A program made the position numbers and the translations under genes. Under the pieces are notes generated by a model. It was given only the letters and a program-made list of their open reading frames with translations. It was not told where the DNA came from and did no database searches. 64,000 nucleotides of DNA. Origin: Alisma plantago-aquatica (taxonomy: Eukaryota; Streptophyta; Magnoliopsida; Alismatales; Alismataceae). This document shows, piece after piece, positions 53,016 to 64,000 of the stretch. Where the stretch lies: assembly GCA_963693085.1 (NCBI GenBank), contig OY856412.1, forward strand, positions 965,430,281 through 965,494,280, read 5' to 3'. How positions within the stretch are numbered: position 1 is the stretch's first letter; every line of letters begins with the position of its first letter.

Positions 53016-54346
53016 TGTAAAGAGTGGGACCTGATAAGGGATCCACTCTTTAGTGAACCGAAGAACAAGTCCATCCAATTCCAAATAAGAATGAAAGGAG
53101 GAATTTCATTCATTTCTCAAATGGTACACTTATCAGAGCATGAAGTTTATAAGCAGCGGAAACAAAACTATTTCAAAGTACCATGTGTATCATTATACAG
53201 TTTCTGATCACCATAAAAGGTGATATTACAAAAACTTGAACTAACTACAATTAAAGCCAGTAGCAGAGAGTAACCTAGCCATTCCAAGCTATCCTTTGGT
53301 CCAATACCTTGTATATGATCTTTGTGCATCTTTGTCTTCTAATGTACCTACACCTGGGTGGAAGGGAACATCACCTAGAATATGGGAAACAAGTATAGGT
53401 CAACAAAGGCTGAGTAAGTACATATAATAAATACTTTGGATATTATATAGGGTTATAAGTGCAAAAGGGATTTTCCCACAAGAAGGTATTGTTTGCAACT
53501 AGGTAAGTTCAAGAAAAATATAACAAGAGAAATGAGGCATATTAAAATCTAGATTACAAGTATGAGAATAGAAGTACCTTGCCACAACAATTATCAACAA
53601 TCTCAAAGTAAATCAATAATCTTTTGCATGCATAATAATGTAGACTAAATATACCTAAAACAGGGCCATAACACCATAGGATCATGGCCTAAAAGAAATA
53701 AGGGTGGAAACGCACACCCGGGGCGGAATACACACACCCTTTATAAGTATGGTTGTACATAAGTACCACTGTTGTAGATATTCTAGTCAAACATGCATCA
53801 TGCAATAATAGAGTGGCAAGACTATCATTTTAGTCAATTTTAAATAAATACATACACAGCAGGAGGGGTCTAAGACCCATGTAAACATGACGGTTAAATA
53901 ACAACATGAACATAATGAATCAAGATAAGGAACTATAAGTGTCCAAGAATTTATACTTCTAAAAGAATTAACAATTCAAGAGATGCCTCATTAAAATAAA
54001 TGTAGGTTTCAGTCAAATAATTCCCAAAATAGAATAGAGGATGTGCATATCTGATCTTTACAGATAAAACTTAGCCCATTCTATATACTTGGCCCACCAA
54101 GATAGGTTTCATCCTAGAAACATACTAGATAAGTGAGTCAAAAGAAGTGAGCATGTGTATATGTTCCTAGTATAGCTATACATATTGTTATTATCCTAGT
54201 TATATTCACTCAGTGACATATTAGGTTTTAACCTTATTAAATGATCATGTGATCCATTAAATATCTACTTTAGCTCTAATATCCATTTTCAATCACATAA
54301 GCCTAGGTATGTCTAGGTTTCACATATATGCGGTTACTAATTGGCA
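53016..54346 (-). mobile_element. Copia family 2 LTR, minus strand
   Basis: On the minus strand it reads TGCCAATTAGTAACC to CTCTTTACA, and is the reverse complement of the LTR at 61725-63056 along its length (for example the shared segment around CCATAGGATCATGGCC near 53675). No primer-binding site follows on the minus strand. Similarity to the plus copy extends about 30 bp beyond the LTR start, to about 54377. Confidence 0.85.
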
Positions 54347-56862
54347 AGCCTTCCAGGTCTCAAATGTTGTTCTCCCTCTATGATTATATGATTCAATATC
54401 ATTTCTAACATCATATTTATCATTTGTATTAGTGTGTATATCCATTGTATTATCTTCTTACCATCAAATATGTATTTACATTTATTTGTACCTAGGATTT
54501 ACAATATATGGCACGAATGATATTAGTATACTATGTTTTATTAACTCTCCTAAATGTATGTTAGTATTATGAAAAATACAAAGATATTAGCTGAAATATG
54601 ATAGATTATCAATATAACCTTGTCTATATATTTTATCCTTCTTCTTGATCTATTAAGAAGGTAGTTTACTAAAGTTTCAGACTTCTAGTTAGCATTATGT
54701 GTGTATAGACTTCACATAAACACTACTACAATATGATTGGCTATAAATCATAGGACAATCTAACTGAGTTTTATTATGTATAAGAATGGATAGCATAGTC
54801 AACTCCTTTGTTTTCATAATCGTATCAGTTATATCCTTGAGTCTATATCACAGTAACTGAGTGATTCACTTACCAGTGGGTTGGATACCACCATATGTGG
54901 TCATCGACTCCTCTGATTTTGAACAGAGGCAAGGCACAACTCTGACTTGGTGATGATAGATCCACCTCATCTACCCCAACATGTGCAGGTCGAGAAAGGA
55001 CTCTATCTCTCTCCAGCTAGACTTGTCTGACCTTCTGAACCAAGTTGGTGGCAGTAAGATGACATAAGGTGTCAACACTGAGATGACAAGGTTAAATGTT
55101 AGGCTGATTAGATTGTGAGGAATCTGATTTTACCATCATTTTTTCCATTTGACTCTATCTAACTATATATCCTTCTATCAGCGTGATAAGTAGCATTTAT
55201 TTCCTTTGTTTCTCTTTAATTCAGTTCACCATAATATTTGTATTTATTTACAGTCCCTTAAAGGCTAGGAACATTCTAGAGTACCAAACTAGGGTAAAAG
55301 TAATTAAATGGTGAATTTAAATAATGAACCCCCAATTGATGTCTAAATTGATTAAAGGATCATTAATCTTATAAAAATTGTTAGAATACTAATTTATTTA
55401 TTTTATATATCAAAATACTCTTAATTGATCTATTTCAAGGAAAAAAGATTACTTTCTAACAAAACTAGTAAGGGTCCTAGGAAAATGGAAATTTAGCTAT
55501 GACCTTAAATTCGAGTATGTTACAACAGTTCACCCCTTAAAGAGGATTTTGTCCCCAAAATCCATCCATCACTAGACAAGTATACTATGTCATAAATCTA
55601 AACCAATATAAGGTTATTAATACACTTAAAGTAGTGGATTATTGTACAACACTCCATATCATACTTAAATAAAAAACCCAATGGTGAACCTACATTATTT
55701 CATGCATCAAGTTCCCATAGTCTTCTCATATTCTATGTTGAGCTAGGAACATTTTTACACTAAGACATAAGTTATCTTAACGGTGCTACATTCATAAAGG
55801 TTACCTACATTTTTATGATGGTTCCATTATCCTCTTACATGGACCATGCCGCAACACATGAGGTCACTAGGTTGTTCTACAGTTCATCATTTCTCATCAC
55901 TTAAGCATGAATGACCAATCTTTATAAATAGATCTCCCGATAGGAACATTAAAATTGCAATCACTTAGTTTGTGGACTAAACTTGTATATAAACATCAAT
56001 CGTCAAATAATATCACCATAATTCCTATCAATTATGATTACCATGTCTATTCAATATTCAATGCATATAGAAAGTTGAGTATAATATGCATACAAGTCAT
56101 CTTTTCCTTTCAATATTAGCGGCATCTCTTATGTTGGATATGTTTACATATTTTATCTAGGAACATTAATTAATTTGTGTCTAAGTACCAAGACGTTATC
56201 GACAATTATTAGGAAGACAAGGGTTAAGGTATAAAATTAGGGTTTTATTAGTAACCATGTTTTAACATTTATATTTGAGCAATTTAGCGTATTGCAAGCC
56301 AATTATGAACAAACCAACCATGTTTTAGGGAATATAATAAGTTATATATGTTTTTATTAAGGTAAACTTAGTTCATTTTTTTAGTATGATCATATGGTGA
56401 TGATATACATTAGTAAATTCCATCATCCTTTGTGTACTCCACCTATCCTCTTATGTAAGGTTGACATTACCACTTAATTACTAGCAAATTGGGGTATAGG
56501 GTATTAATTCAAGTTTTTAGGTGTAGTTCATTCTTTTTAAACTTAGTATTATTTGTGTTGGTAAATCATAGTAACATTTATGGTGATATAATTAGCAAGG
56601 CTCACTCACTAGTCTTGATTAGGTGGCAGCTATATTCAAATTTCTATATTACTAAGAGTTTCCAAGTATGACTTATTGCAGCAACTATTACTTTTGATTA
56701 GTCTTTAAGTTAAGCTACACTCTAAGTGTATAAGAATCTACCCCTTAAAAGGGATAATTTATAGCTTATCTTATCACCTAGAGGGGCAAAAAGGGTGTCT
56801 ATATCTTACATGTCCAAATCATATTCTTACTCTCTACACCACACTTAGTCCTTGGGCCTTAG
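54347..56862. other. Intergenic, decayed retrotransposon-like DNA
   Basis: AT-rich and without a gene. Two CCCCTTAAA-containing segments (55541 and 56742) resemble gypsy pol ends on the minus strand; see the separate entry for the first. Confidence 0.4.
55535..55585 (-). pseudogene. Possible 3' end of a gypsy pol, minus strand
   Basis: The minus-strand frame reads DFGDKILFKG and then TGA. It is followed by a purine-rich tract and TGTTGTAACA, the usual arrangement at the end of gypsy pol just before the 3' LTR. Short match, so uncertain. Confidence 0.35.
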
Positions 56863-59110
56863 TGTTGGTATGTGTGCCCATAGAGCAAGTCATATGATGA
56901 TTGTAATGGGATACTTTGTAAATGATTTGAATAATAATAAATGAAATTTCTGATATATATGTTTAAACTGTTTCTGAGATGATGGTGTAACATGATAGAT
57001 GTCTAAAGAATTGTTCTACTCAATGACGTATGCTTTTGGGTTGAGGACCTAAACGATGAGATCATACAGATGTTAAGAGTAGACATTCTTGTTTGGTCCC
57101 TAGTCGGTTGTTATTGTGGAAATAACCATAGACATCAATAACACTAAAGACTAGATTGTATGTTGGTTGATGATAGAATCTCATTAGTCATGATATAGTG
57201 ATATCAAACCAAGCACATAGGTACTTGTTAGAGAACAAAGTACCGGACAGACCCACCGTGAGAGTGACACATGGAACCATGACTTGGTAGTCACAATCAG
57301 CTCACACAATGATGGTGGTGAGTGTGATTCTTAGACCTGAAATCACTACACTCAACACATGTCGTTGGGTACACTTTGACATCATCAAACATAGTCCTAA
57401 AACATGGGTTGTTATAAAGGTGATGATTGGGTGGCTTTGACACATGGGGCTTTTGAGGGGTGAGTGATATATATGGGATTTGTCCCTCCTGAGGGAGTTT
57501 GATATCCTTGGCCACTTGATGAGTAGGATTGAGAAAGGCATGCACATGCACATGTGAATCAATATGTGATATTGATGTCACACACATCTCACTCGGTCTG
57601 CTCTGAGATCAAGGAAATGAATGAATGTTGACAGGATGACTGTTCCATGCCTCGAGTTCATTCAGGATATCAGTGACAAAGGAATTATACATTCACTGTA
57701 ACACCATTCATAGATTGTAGGATTGAAAGTTGTTCTCCAACTTTCTATTTCACTTGGGTAGCACTGATGTGTGACTAGGCACCGCTCTTTGCTTGTGAAG
57801 TCATAAATGTTATGGACTTTCACTGCCAACGTGAAATGGACCTGCAGGGTCACACACATAGGATTTAACCTGGAAGATGAGTTTTTGTCCACAAGCAATG
57901 TTTAGATTGATTACTAAAGGAGTTTAGTAGTTCAATTAAACACTCAATTAATCGATAGCTCAATATCATAATGTTCAAAGTGTTGGACGCATTGATTGGA
58001 GTATCAGATTGATTGAAATCGCAATTGACTGATTCTGCACAATCTGCACTCCCAACTGATCGGCTCATATGATGAACCGGTCGGGTGAGCTTGGTGAACC
58101 GGTCGGCTCAAGTATTGAGCCGATCGGCTCAAGGTCAGGGTGAAATGATTGTTTCAAGCGTTGAAATGATCGGTTCAACTGATGCAACTGAGCAAGTTGG
58201 GAAAGTAGGTTTGGTGAGAATTTTCCTTGCATTTCACTTGCCCAATTTGATTGGAACAAGGATTGGTATTCGATACCAACTAGAAACAAAAGAAGAAAAG
58301 TCAATCGGGAACTGACCAGGACCACGAACCGATCGGTTCAGAAGTGAACTGACCAGCTCATGGGTCCCAACCGTTCAGTTGGTGCTCCAACCGACCGGTT
58401 CAGGTCCCCAACCGACCGTTTCAGTTGTGAAACGATCAATTCAGGTTGCGAGTTGGTTGCTTTTGTGGAAAATCTTGAACCCTTCTACTCCTGCTTTTAG
58501 TCCCATATTGTTGGGGACAGAGAACCCTGTCCCATAACCCGCATATATATATAGGGGTATTGGGGGTTTCTCAGAGGACAACTCAGTGCAAGCTGGTTGC
58601 TCTGCAAAGTTGTCGTTCTCTCTGGTTTTGGTAACTGAGAGAGAGCCCGAGCAAGTGCTTCCCACAAAGGGAGGTGCAGCAAGGGAAAGACAACTGCAGT
58701 TATAATTGGCAGCAGGAGAGTGTGTTGGCGACTAGTACGTCAACATGAGGGTACAACTCCTTCCACTTCCTTGTGGGATAAGGAGTGTGGAGTTCCAGGT
58801 GGTCCGTGTGGACTACTTCATAGGCGGGAGGTCACTGCCGCTTAGGAGGACAACTGTCATCCGACAGTCCGGTAGGAGGAGGATTCGTTAGTCCCAGTGC
58901 GACTAGGAGCTGCACAGACATCGTCCAAGACCGGAGGTGAAGACCACGCAAGGCGCGAGGTACTGTCTCCGAGCAAGCCTTGGGACAAGGTATGCATCCA
59001 CAAACTATCTTTCCTATTGTATAGACGTTGACGCGATTCCTTTTGTTCTGGGTTTTGGGGAGAAATTTTTTTTGTTTCCGTTGCTTCTCTGCCTCCTCTA
59101 AAACCCAACA
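56863..59110 (+). mobile_element. Ty1-copia family 1 LTR, copy C
   Basis: 2248 bp, TGTTGGTATG to AAACCCAACA, colinear with 12719-14963 and 19636-21879. It has the CCGATCGG-type array (about 58050-58450) and a TATA box near 58543. It is the 5' LTR of copy C. Confidence 0.92.
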
Positions 59111-59111
59111 G

Positions 59112-59129
59112 TGGTATCAGAGCCACGTC
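59112..59129 (+). other. Primer-binding site, copia copy C
   Basis: TGGTATCAGAGCCACGTC, identical to that of copy B, one base after the LTR. Confidence 0.92.
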
Positions 59130-60490
59130 AACTGTTCTATATTTTAGGATTATCGATGTGATCGATTTTAGTTTGTCGCCTTTATTTATTGCATACGATG
59201 TGAATAAAATTAGCTTTATGCATGTCCAATCCACAAATCCCAAATATACATATATGATATGTAATATTAATGCACTCGATATGTGTCGCCCTTAAAGGAG
59301 TTTTGTGGTGGATGTGTTGCATGATTATGGCCTATAAACCCCTATATCTATGTGTGGTTGTATGTGGTTGCTTGCATCTCGGTCTGCACACCGATTCCCC
59401 TTCTCCTATTCCTGATGTAACTCGAAATAATTTGAGAATTCTTTTCCTACCTTTGCTCCCCCCGAATGTAACTCGGGGTTTCACAATTCAATTGTAAATA
59501 GGATAGATTTTATTTCCTATTATGTCAAAGAACGGCAGACGACCTGAGACGATCGGTTCAAGGCGTGAACCGATCAGTTGGTGATCCAGACGTCCGATTC
59601 AAGGAGCGAGACGAGCAGGTGGCGACCTGAGGAGATGTACGACGATCGGTGAACCGATCAGCTGGAGGCGCCAGTCAATCGGCTGCTGGCACCCGAACAA
59701 CCAACCTGATGGCGAGCCGATCGGTCATGGAGATGAGCTGATCAAACCCAGAAAGGTAGGCACAGATTACATCTTGTAAAGGTTGCATGTGATGTAGACC
59801 TAGATGACCGTGATTCCTCTTGGCTCGAGGAATAACAATAGGATGGCCACAATCATTGCTTTTTTATCATTTGCATGTTTTCTGTGGGATATAGCATGTA
59901 TATGATACATACTATATATTGTGGTGATTGGATATGTATATGTATATAAAAACCAAATCCCTCATTAAAATATTAAGTCTTATATGCCTTCCATTAGCGA
60001 CACACATGGCAAACTTGATCGACCAAGCATAGGTTATGCCAAAGCATGGTGCGCCGTCTATCTTGTGGAAGTGTGAAGGGTCAACATGTAGGTTCTGCCA
60101 AAGCAGGGTGCATGTTTACCATGTCAGCTTTTGGGTTAGACTTAACTGGTGATTCTTAGAGCGTCTAAGCCCAGAAGCACAGAATGTTCATGGCAAGGTG
60201 TTGCACATGTTCATTCATCAAGAGTTGCATATGATGCAATTGGCATGATGGCCTACCAAAATAGTCAAGATTATGGGCGATCAGCCAAAGCTGACTCATG
60301 ACTTGATGAAATATGGATCTTGACCCACTAGAAGATTGTACGCTGCAATCTTCCGAATTGATGGTGAGGGCTGTCAATTTGAGTCAAAATAGTGGGAGCG
60401 GTAATTAATTAAAGGCCTAATTAACTATCATCAAATTTTATTCAAATCAAATAAAAAAGGTTTTGACAAATGCAAATTTTCTCTTGTAGA
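59130..60490 (+). mobile_element. Copia copy C, untranslated leader
   Basis: Colinear with the leaders of A and B, with the second CCGATCGG-type array at about 59540-59735, more degenerate than in B. Confidence 0.8.
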
Positions 60491-60712
60491 ATGGCAAAAG
60501 AATCATCTTTTAAAATGGGCAAATTAATTGAGAATAAATTCCATAACTGGTTGAGGACTGTGAGAAGTGTTCTGTACAATCCAGATATACCAGGAGCCTT
60601 AGAATCCACTCTATGTACGCTTAATGTGTTAGTGAAGAAGAAAGTAGGTAAGGGAGAGAAGTGTTCTCTCGCCAAACCAATTTCTTCTACATGGAGAGGA
60701 TGGAAGGAATAA
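60491..60712 (+). pseudogene. gag: Copia copy C, internally deleted gag
   Basis: The frame starts MAKESSFKMGKLIENKFHNW. The N-terminal capsid motif HNWLRTVRSVL matches HDWYRTLRIVL of copies A and B, but the sequence then passes almost directly to a lysine-rich tail (VKKKVGKGEK). Most of the capsid region and the whole CCHC knuckle are missing compared with copy B. Two stops (TAATAG) follow before pol. Confidence 0.75.
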
Positions 60713-60760
60713 TAGAAGAAGAAGAAGTCAGAGATAGAGATCTCTACTTCTGGTGTATAC

Positions 60761-61724
60761 GTGATAGAGATTAACTTTACTACTTCTTCGTCATGGGTAC
60801 CTGATACCGGATGCGGATCTCACATTTGTTCAAATGTGAAGGATCTTAAGAGAAGTAGGCCTTTGGGGAAAGGCGAGGTTGAACTACGTGTTGCCAATGG
60901 GGCAAGAGTTTTCGCCAGTGCCATAGGAACCTATGAGTTAACTCTACCAAGTGGGCTAATAATAGAGTTGAAGAACTGCTATTATGTACCTGCCATAAAT
61001 AGGAATATCATTTCCGTCTCTTGTTTGGACAAAGATGGATTTGAATTTCTTATTAAGAATGGAAAATGTTCCATTTCTAAAGATGGGATCTTTTATGGCA
61101 GTGCTCCAATGTCTTATGGTCTATACTTGATAGACTTGGAGACAAGTGTATACAACATAAACACCAAAAAGCAAAAACTCAACGACTCAAACAAAACATA
61201 TCTTTGGCATTGTCGTTTAGGGCACATAAATGAGAAGCACATTTCTAGACTCCATAAAGATGGTTATCTAGAATCTTTTGATTGTGAATCAATAGAGACA
61301 TGTGAATCTTGTTTGTTGGACAAGATGACCAAGACTCCCTTTTCAGGTAAAGGTGAGAGAGCTAGTGATCTATTAGGACTCATACATACTGATGTATGTG
61401 GGCCTTTTAGAACTAATGCCAGAGGTGGGTATCAATACTTCATTACCTTTAATGATGACTTCAGTAGGTATGGCTATGTGTACGTGATGAAACATAAGTC
61501 AGAAACCCTTGAAAGGTTCAAGGATTTCATGAATGAAGTACAGAACCAACTTGGTAAAAGTATTAAGGCACTTCGATCCGATCGAGGTGGAGAATACTTA
61601 ATTCAGGAGTTTGAGGACCTTCTGTGAGCTCGTGGTATCATATCACAGTGGACTCCGCCTGGAACACCACAACATAATGGTGTGTCTGAAAGAAGGGAGA
61701 ATAACATTTGAGACATGGAAGGCA
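60761..61724 (+). pseudogene. pol: Copia copy C, protease-integrase pol fragment
   Basis: An uninterrupted 288-codon frame (60761-61627) carries the aspartic protease site (WVPDTGCGSHIC; D-T-G at residues 15-17), the pre-integrase zinc-binding HHCC region (LWHCRLGHINEKH, CESCLLDK) and the integrase core (HTDVCGPF, FNDDFSRYGYVY, RSDRGGEY). It is broken by TGA at 61625-61627. Beyond this, QWTPPGTPQHNGVSERR supplies the last catalytic glutamate before a further TGA. The fragment ends at the LTR of family 2. Reverse transcriptase and RNase H are absent. Copies A and B lack exactly this part. Confidence 0.9.
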
Positions 61725-63056
61725 TGCCTATTAGTAACCACATATATGTGAAACCTAGACATACCTAGGCTTACGTGATTGAAAATGGATATGAGAGCTA
61801 AAGTAGATATTCAATGGATCACATGCTCATTTAATAAGGTTAAAACCTAATATTTCACTGAGTGAATATAACTAGGATAATAACAATATGTATAGCTATA
61901 CTAGAAACATATACACATGCTCACTTATTTTGACTCACTTATCTAATATGTTTCTAGAATGAAAACCTGTCTTCATGGGCCAAGTATATAGAATGGGTTA
62001 AGTTTTATCTATAAAAATTAGGTATAAACATCCTCTATTCTATTTTGGGAATTATTTGACTGAAACCTACATTCATTTTAATGAGGCATCTCTTGAATTG
62101 TTAATTCTTTTGGAAATCTAAATTCTTGGACACTTATAGTTCCTAATCTGGATTCATTATGTTCCTATTGTTATTTAACCGTCATGTTTACATGGATCTT
62201 AGACCCCTCCTTCTGTGTATGTATTTATTTAAAATTGACTAAAATGATAGTCTTGCCACTCTATTATAGCATGTTGCGTGTTTGACTAGAATATCTACAA
62301 TAGTGGTACTTATGTACAACAATACTTATAAAGGGTGTGTGTATTCCGCCCAGGGTGTACGTTTCCACCCTTATTTCTTTTAGGCCATGATCCTATGGTG
62401 TTATGACCCTATTTTAGGTATATTTAGTCTACATTGTTATGTACGCAAAAGATTATTGATTTACTTTGAGATTGTTGATAATTGTTGTGGCAAGGTACTT
62501 TTATTCTCATGCTTGTAATCTAGATTTTAATATGCCTCATTTCTCATGTTATATTTCTCTTGAACTTACCTAGTTGCAAACAATCCCTTCTTCTGGGAAC
62601 ATCCCTTTTGCACTTATAACCCTATATAATGCCCAAAGTGTTTATTATATGTACATACTCAACCTTTACTTACCTATACACATTTCCTATATTCTGGGTG
62701 ATGTTCCCTTCCACCCAGGTGTAGGTACATTAGAAGACAAAGATGCACAAAGACCATTTACAAGGTATTGGACCAAAGGATAGCTTGAAATGGCTAGGCT
62801 ACTCTCTGCTACTGGCTTTAATTGTAGCTAGTTCAAGTTTTTGTAATACCACCTTTTGTGGTGATGAGAAACTGTATAATGATACACATGGTACTTTGAA
62901 ATAGTTTTGCTTCTACTGCTTATAAACTTCATTCTCTGACAAGTGTATCATTTGAGAAATGAATGAAATTCCTCCTTTCCTTCTTATTTGGAATTGGATG
63001 GACTTGTTCTTCATTTCATTAAAGAGTGGATCCCTTATCGGGTCTCACTCTTTACA
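61725..63056 (+). mobile_element. Copia family 2 LTR, plus strand
   Basis: 1332 bp, TGCCTATTAG to CTCTTTACA, followed three bases later by a primer-binding site. It interrupts the integrase of copy C. It forms a long inverted repeat with 53016-54346, about 7.4 kb apart. It contains no CG-palindrome array of the type seen in the other LTRs. Confidence 0.85.
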
Positions 63057-63059
63057 AAA

Positions 63060-63074
63060 TGGTATCAGAGCCTA
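63060..63074 (+). other. Primer-binding site, copia family 2
   Basis: TGGTATCAGAGCC matches the initiator-tRNA-Met primer-binding site. It defines the LTR as a 5' LTR and the strand of the element. Confidence 0.9.
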
Positions 63075-64000
63075 AGCAGTCAGTAACTTGACTATGTCAA
63101 GTTATCCTATGTAGGACATAATTAGGTAGAAGACCCTTAGAGGTTGTTGATAGATCTATTTCTTAGTAGTCGAATACCAAATATGGTTTTCAATCCCTAT
63201 CTAACTTGGGGATTTCCACTCCCCAAACCACTGTATAGTCGAGACTTAGTTTTGGGAACCCTGGTTAACCCTACACCCTTTTTGGAGTATAGAAATTTCC
63301 TACCTAAGAGTTGTCTATCCTTGTCAATAGATTCTATTTTCCAGCCTTATGGGTGGATAGTTCATGACTAAAAGGTAGGTTGATTGAACAAGCATATATT
63401 AGACTATCCCTAATTCTTCCCTTGACCCTTTCAAAGTTGTTTTTCTAACATGCTTCAAATACGTCCACTGAGATGACTGAGAAGGCATGGATGATAAACA
63501 AAGAAATCTAGCATAAGTTGTAGAATGGTGGGGATGTCCTTGATACTTGGTGTTGACCAGGATTAGCTTTTCCATGGTTAGGACTGCTTTAGAATGGAAT
63601 ATATCCACATAGCTCTTCCCCAATCCATCTATCAAAGGGGATATATACCATCCTCATTGAACTTGATAGGCCTCTTTAAAGAGATGAAAGCTATAAGTTT
63701 AGTATAATATTCTTAGGAGTTCACCTCTCCTACCTCCATTATGTAATTAGATTACCTAGTGAACGAGGTGATGGGTAATCTAACTATATAGTACTCTTGT
63801 CTTGTGAATACATGGTTGTAAACCAACATTTGATGGAAAACCCTAGATATACCTATAATGGTTGGAGAACCATATAACTCCCTGATGTCTTAAATGAAGA
63901 TGTGTGTATATCAAGATAAAGGTAAAGTGAAGAATAATGTAGGGTGTATTTTACTAGGTCTGGTGGAAGTAGACAATGTGTAATAGAAAACCATTTCCCT
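63075..64000 (+). mobile_element. Copia family 2, start of internal region
   Basis: Leader sequence of the element continuing beyond the window. Frames at 63144-63371 (+) and 63399-63635 (-) show no recognisable gag. Confidence 0.6.

Overview
This is a plant nuclear (angiosperm) window. It holds one intact, intron-rich gene, and most of the rest is transposable-element sequence. The evidence for a plant is the gene itself (a PH-RCC1-FYVE-BRX protein, an architecture typical of plant PRAF proteins), Ty1-copia LTRs followed by a plant-type initiator-tRNA-Met primer-binding site (TGGTATCAGAGC), Ty3-gypsy LTRs, MITEs and a tRNA-derived SINE. I cannot name the species.

Layout. 1-5010: LTR-retrotransposon-like DNA of an unassigned family, with a long array of hairpin-like repeats (2.1-3.8 kb) upstream of a TATA box near 4308. 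5011-21879: a Ty1-copia array arranged (truncated LTR)-internal-LTR-internal-LTR. Both internal regions keep a gag reading frame and carry the same premature TAG and the same collapsed pol. The first is interrupted by a gypsy solo LTR (9359-11610) with a perfect 5-bp target duplication. 21880-26482: the 3' part of the same gypsy family, with polypurine tract and 3' LTR. 26488-about 28275: an older, diverged relative of the copia LTR. 29637-46491: the PRAF-like gene on the + strand, with nine inferred exons and 1084 codons. Its sixth intron is 10.9 kb and contains two members of an 8-bp-TSD DNA transposon family (one with a nested SINE, one with two nested 392-bp MITEs inside microsatellites), an antisense copia relic and another MITE. 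46492-56862: decayed DNA-transposon-like sequence (two Myb/SANT-like relics on the minus strand, a hAT-type MITE) and a minus-strand LTR of a second copia family. 56863-61724: another copy of the first copia family; here protease and integrase survive but gag is internally deleted. 61725-64000: a plus-strand LTR of the second copia family, its primer-binding site, and the start of its internal region.

The most interesting pattern is a shared layout. Four LTR types with different sequence (two unrelated families, the copia family and its diverged relative) each carry a family-specific set of short CG-containing inverted repeats in U3, upstream of a TATA-like box. The motif differs in each family and spacing is regular where I counted it (exactly 26 bp in one, 19/25 bp alternating in another, about 21-22 bp in a third). 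The diverged copia relative has the same LTR backbone but a different motif. This looks like repeated, independent evolution of binding-site arrays or hairpins in plant LTR promoters.

All coordinates were counted by eye from the sequence. Exon borders rest on GT-AG sites, preserved reading phase and family similarity, not on transcript data.
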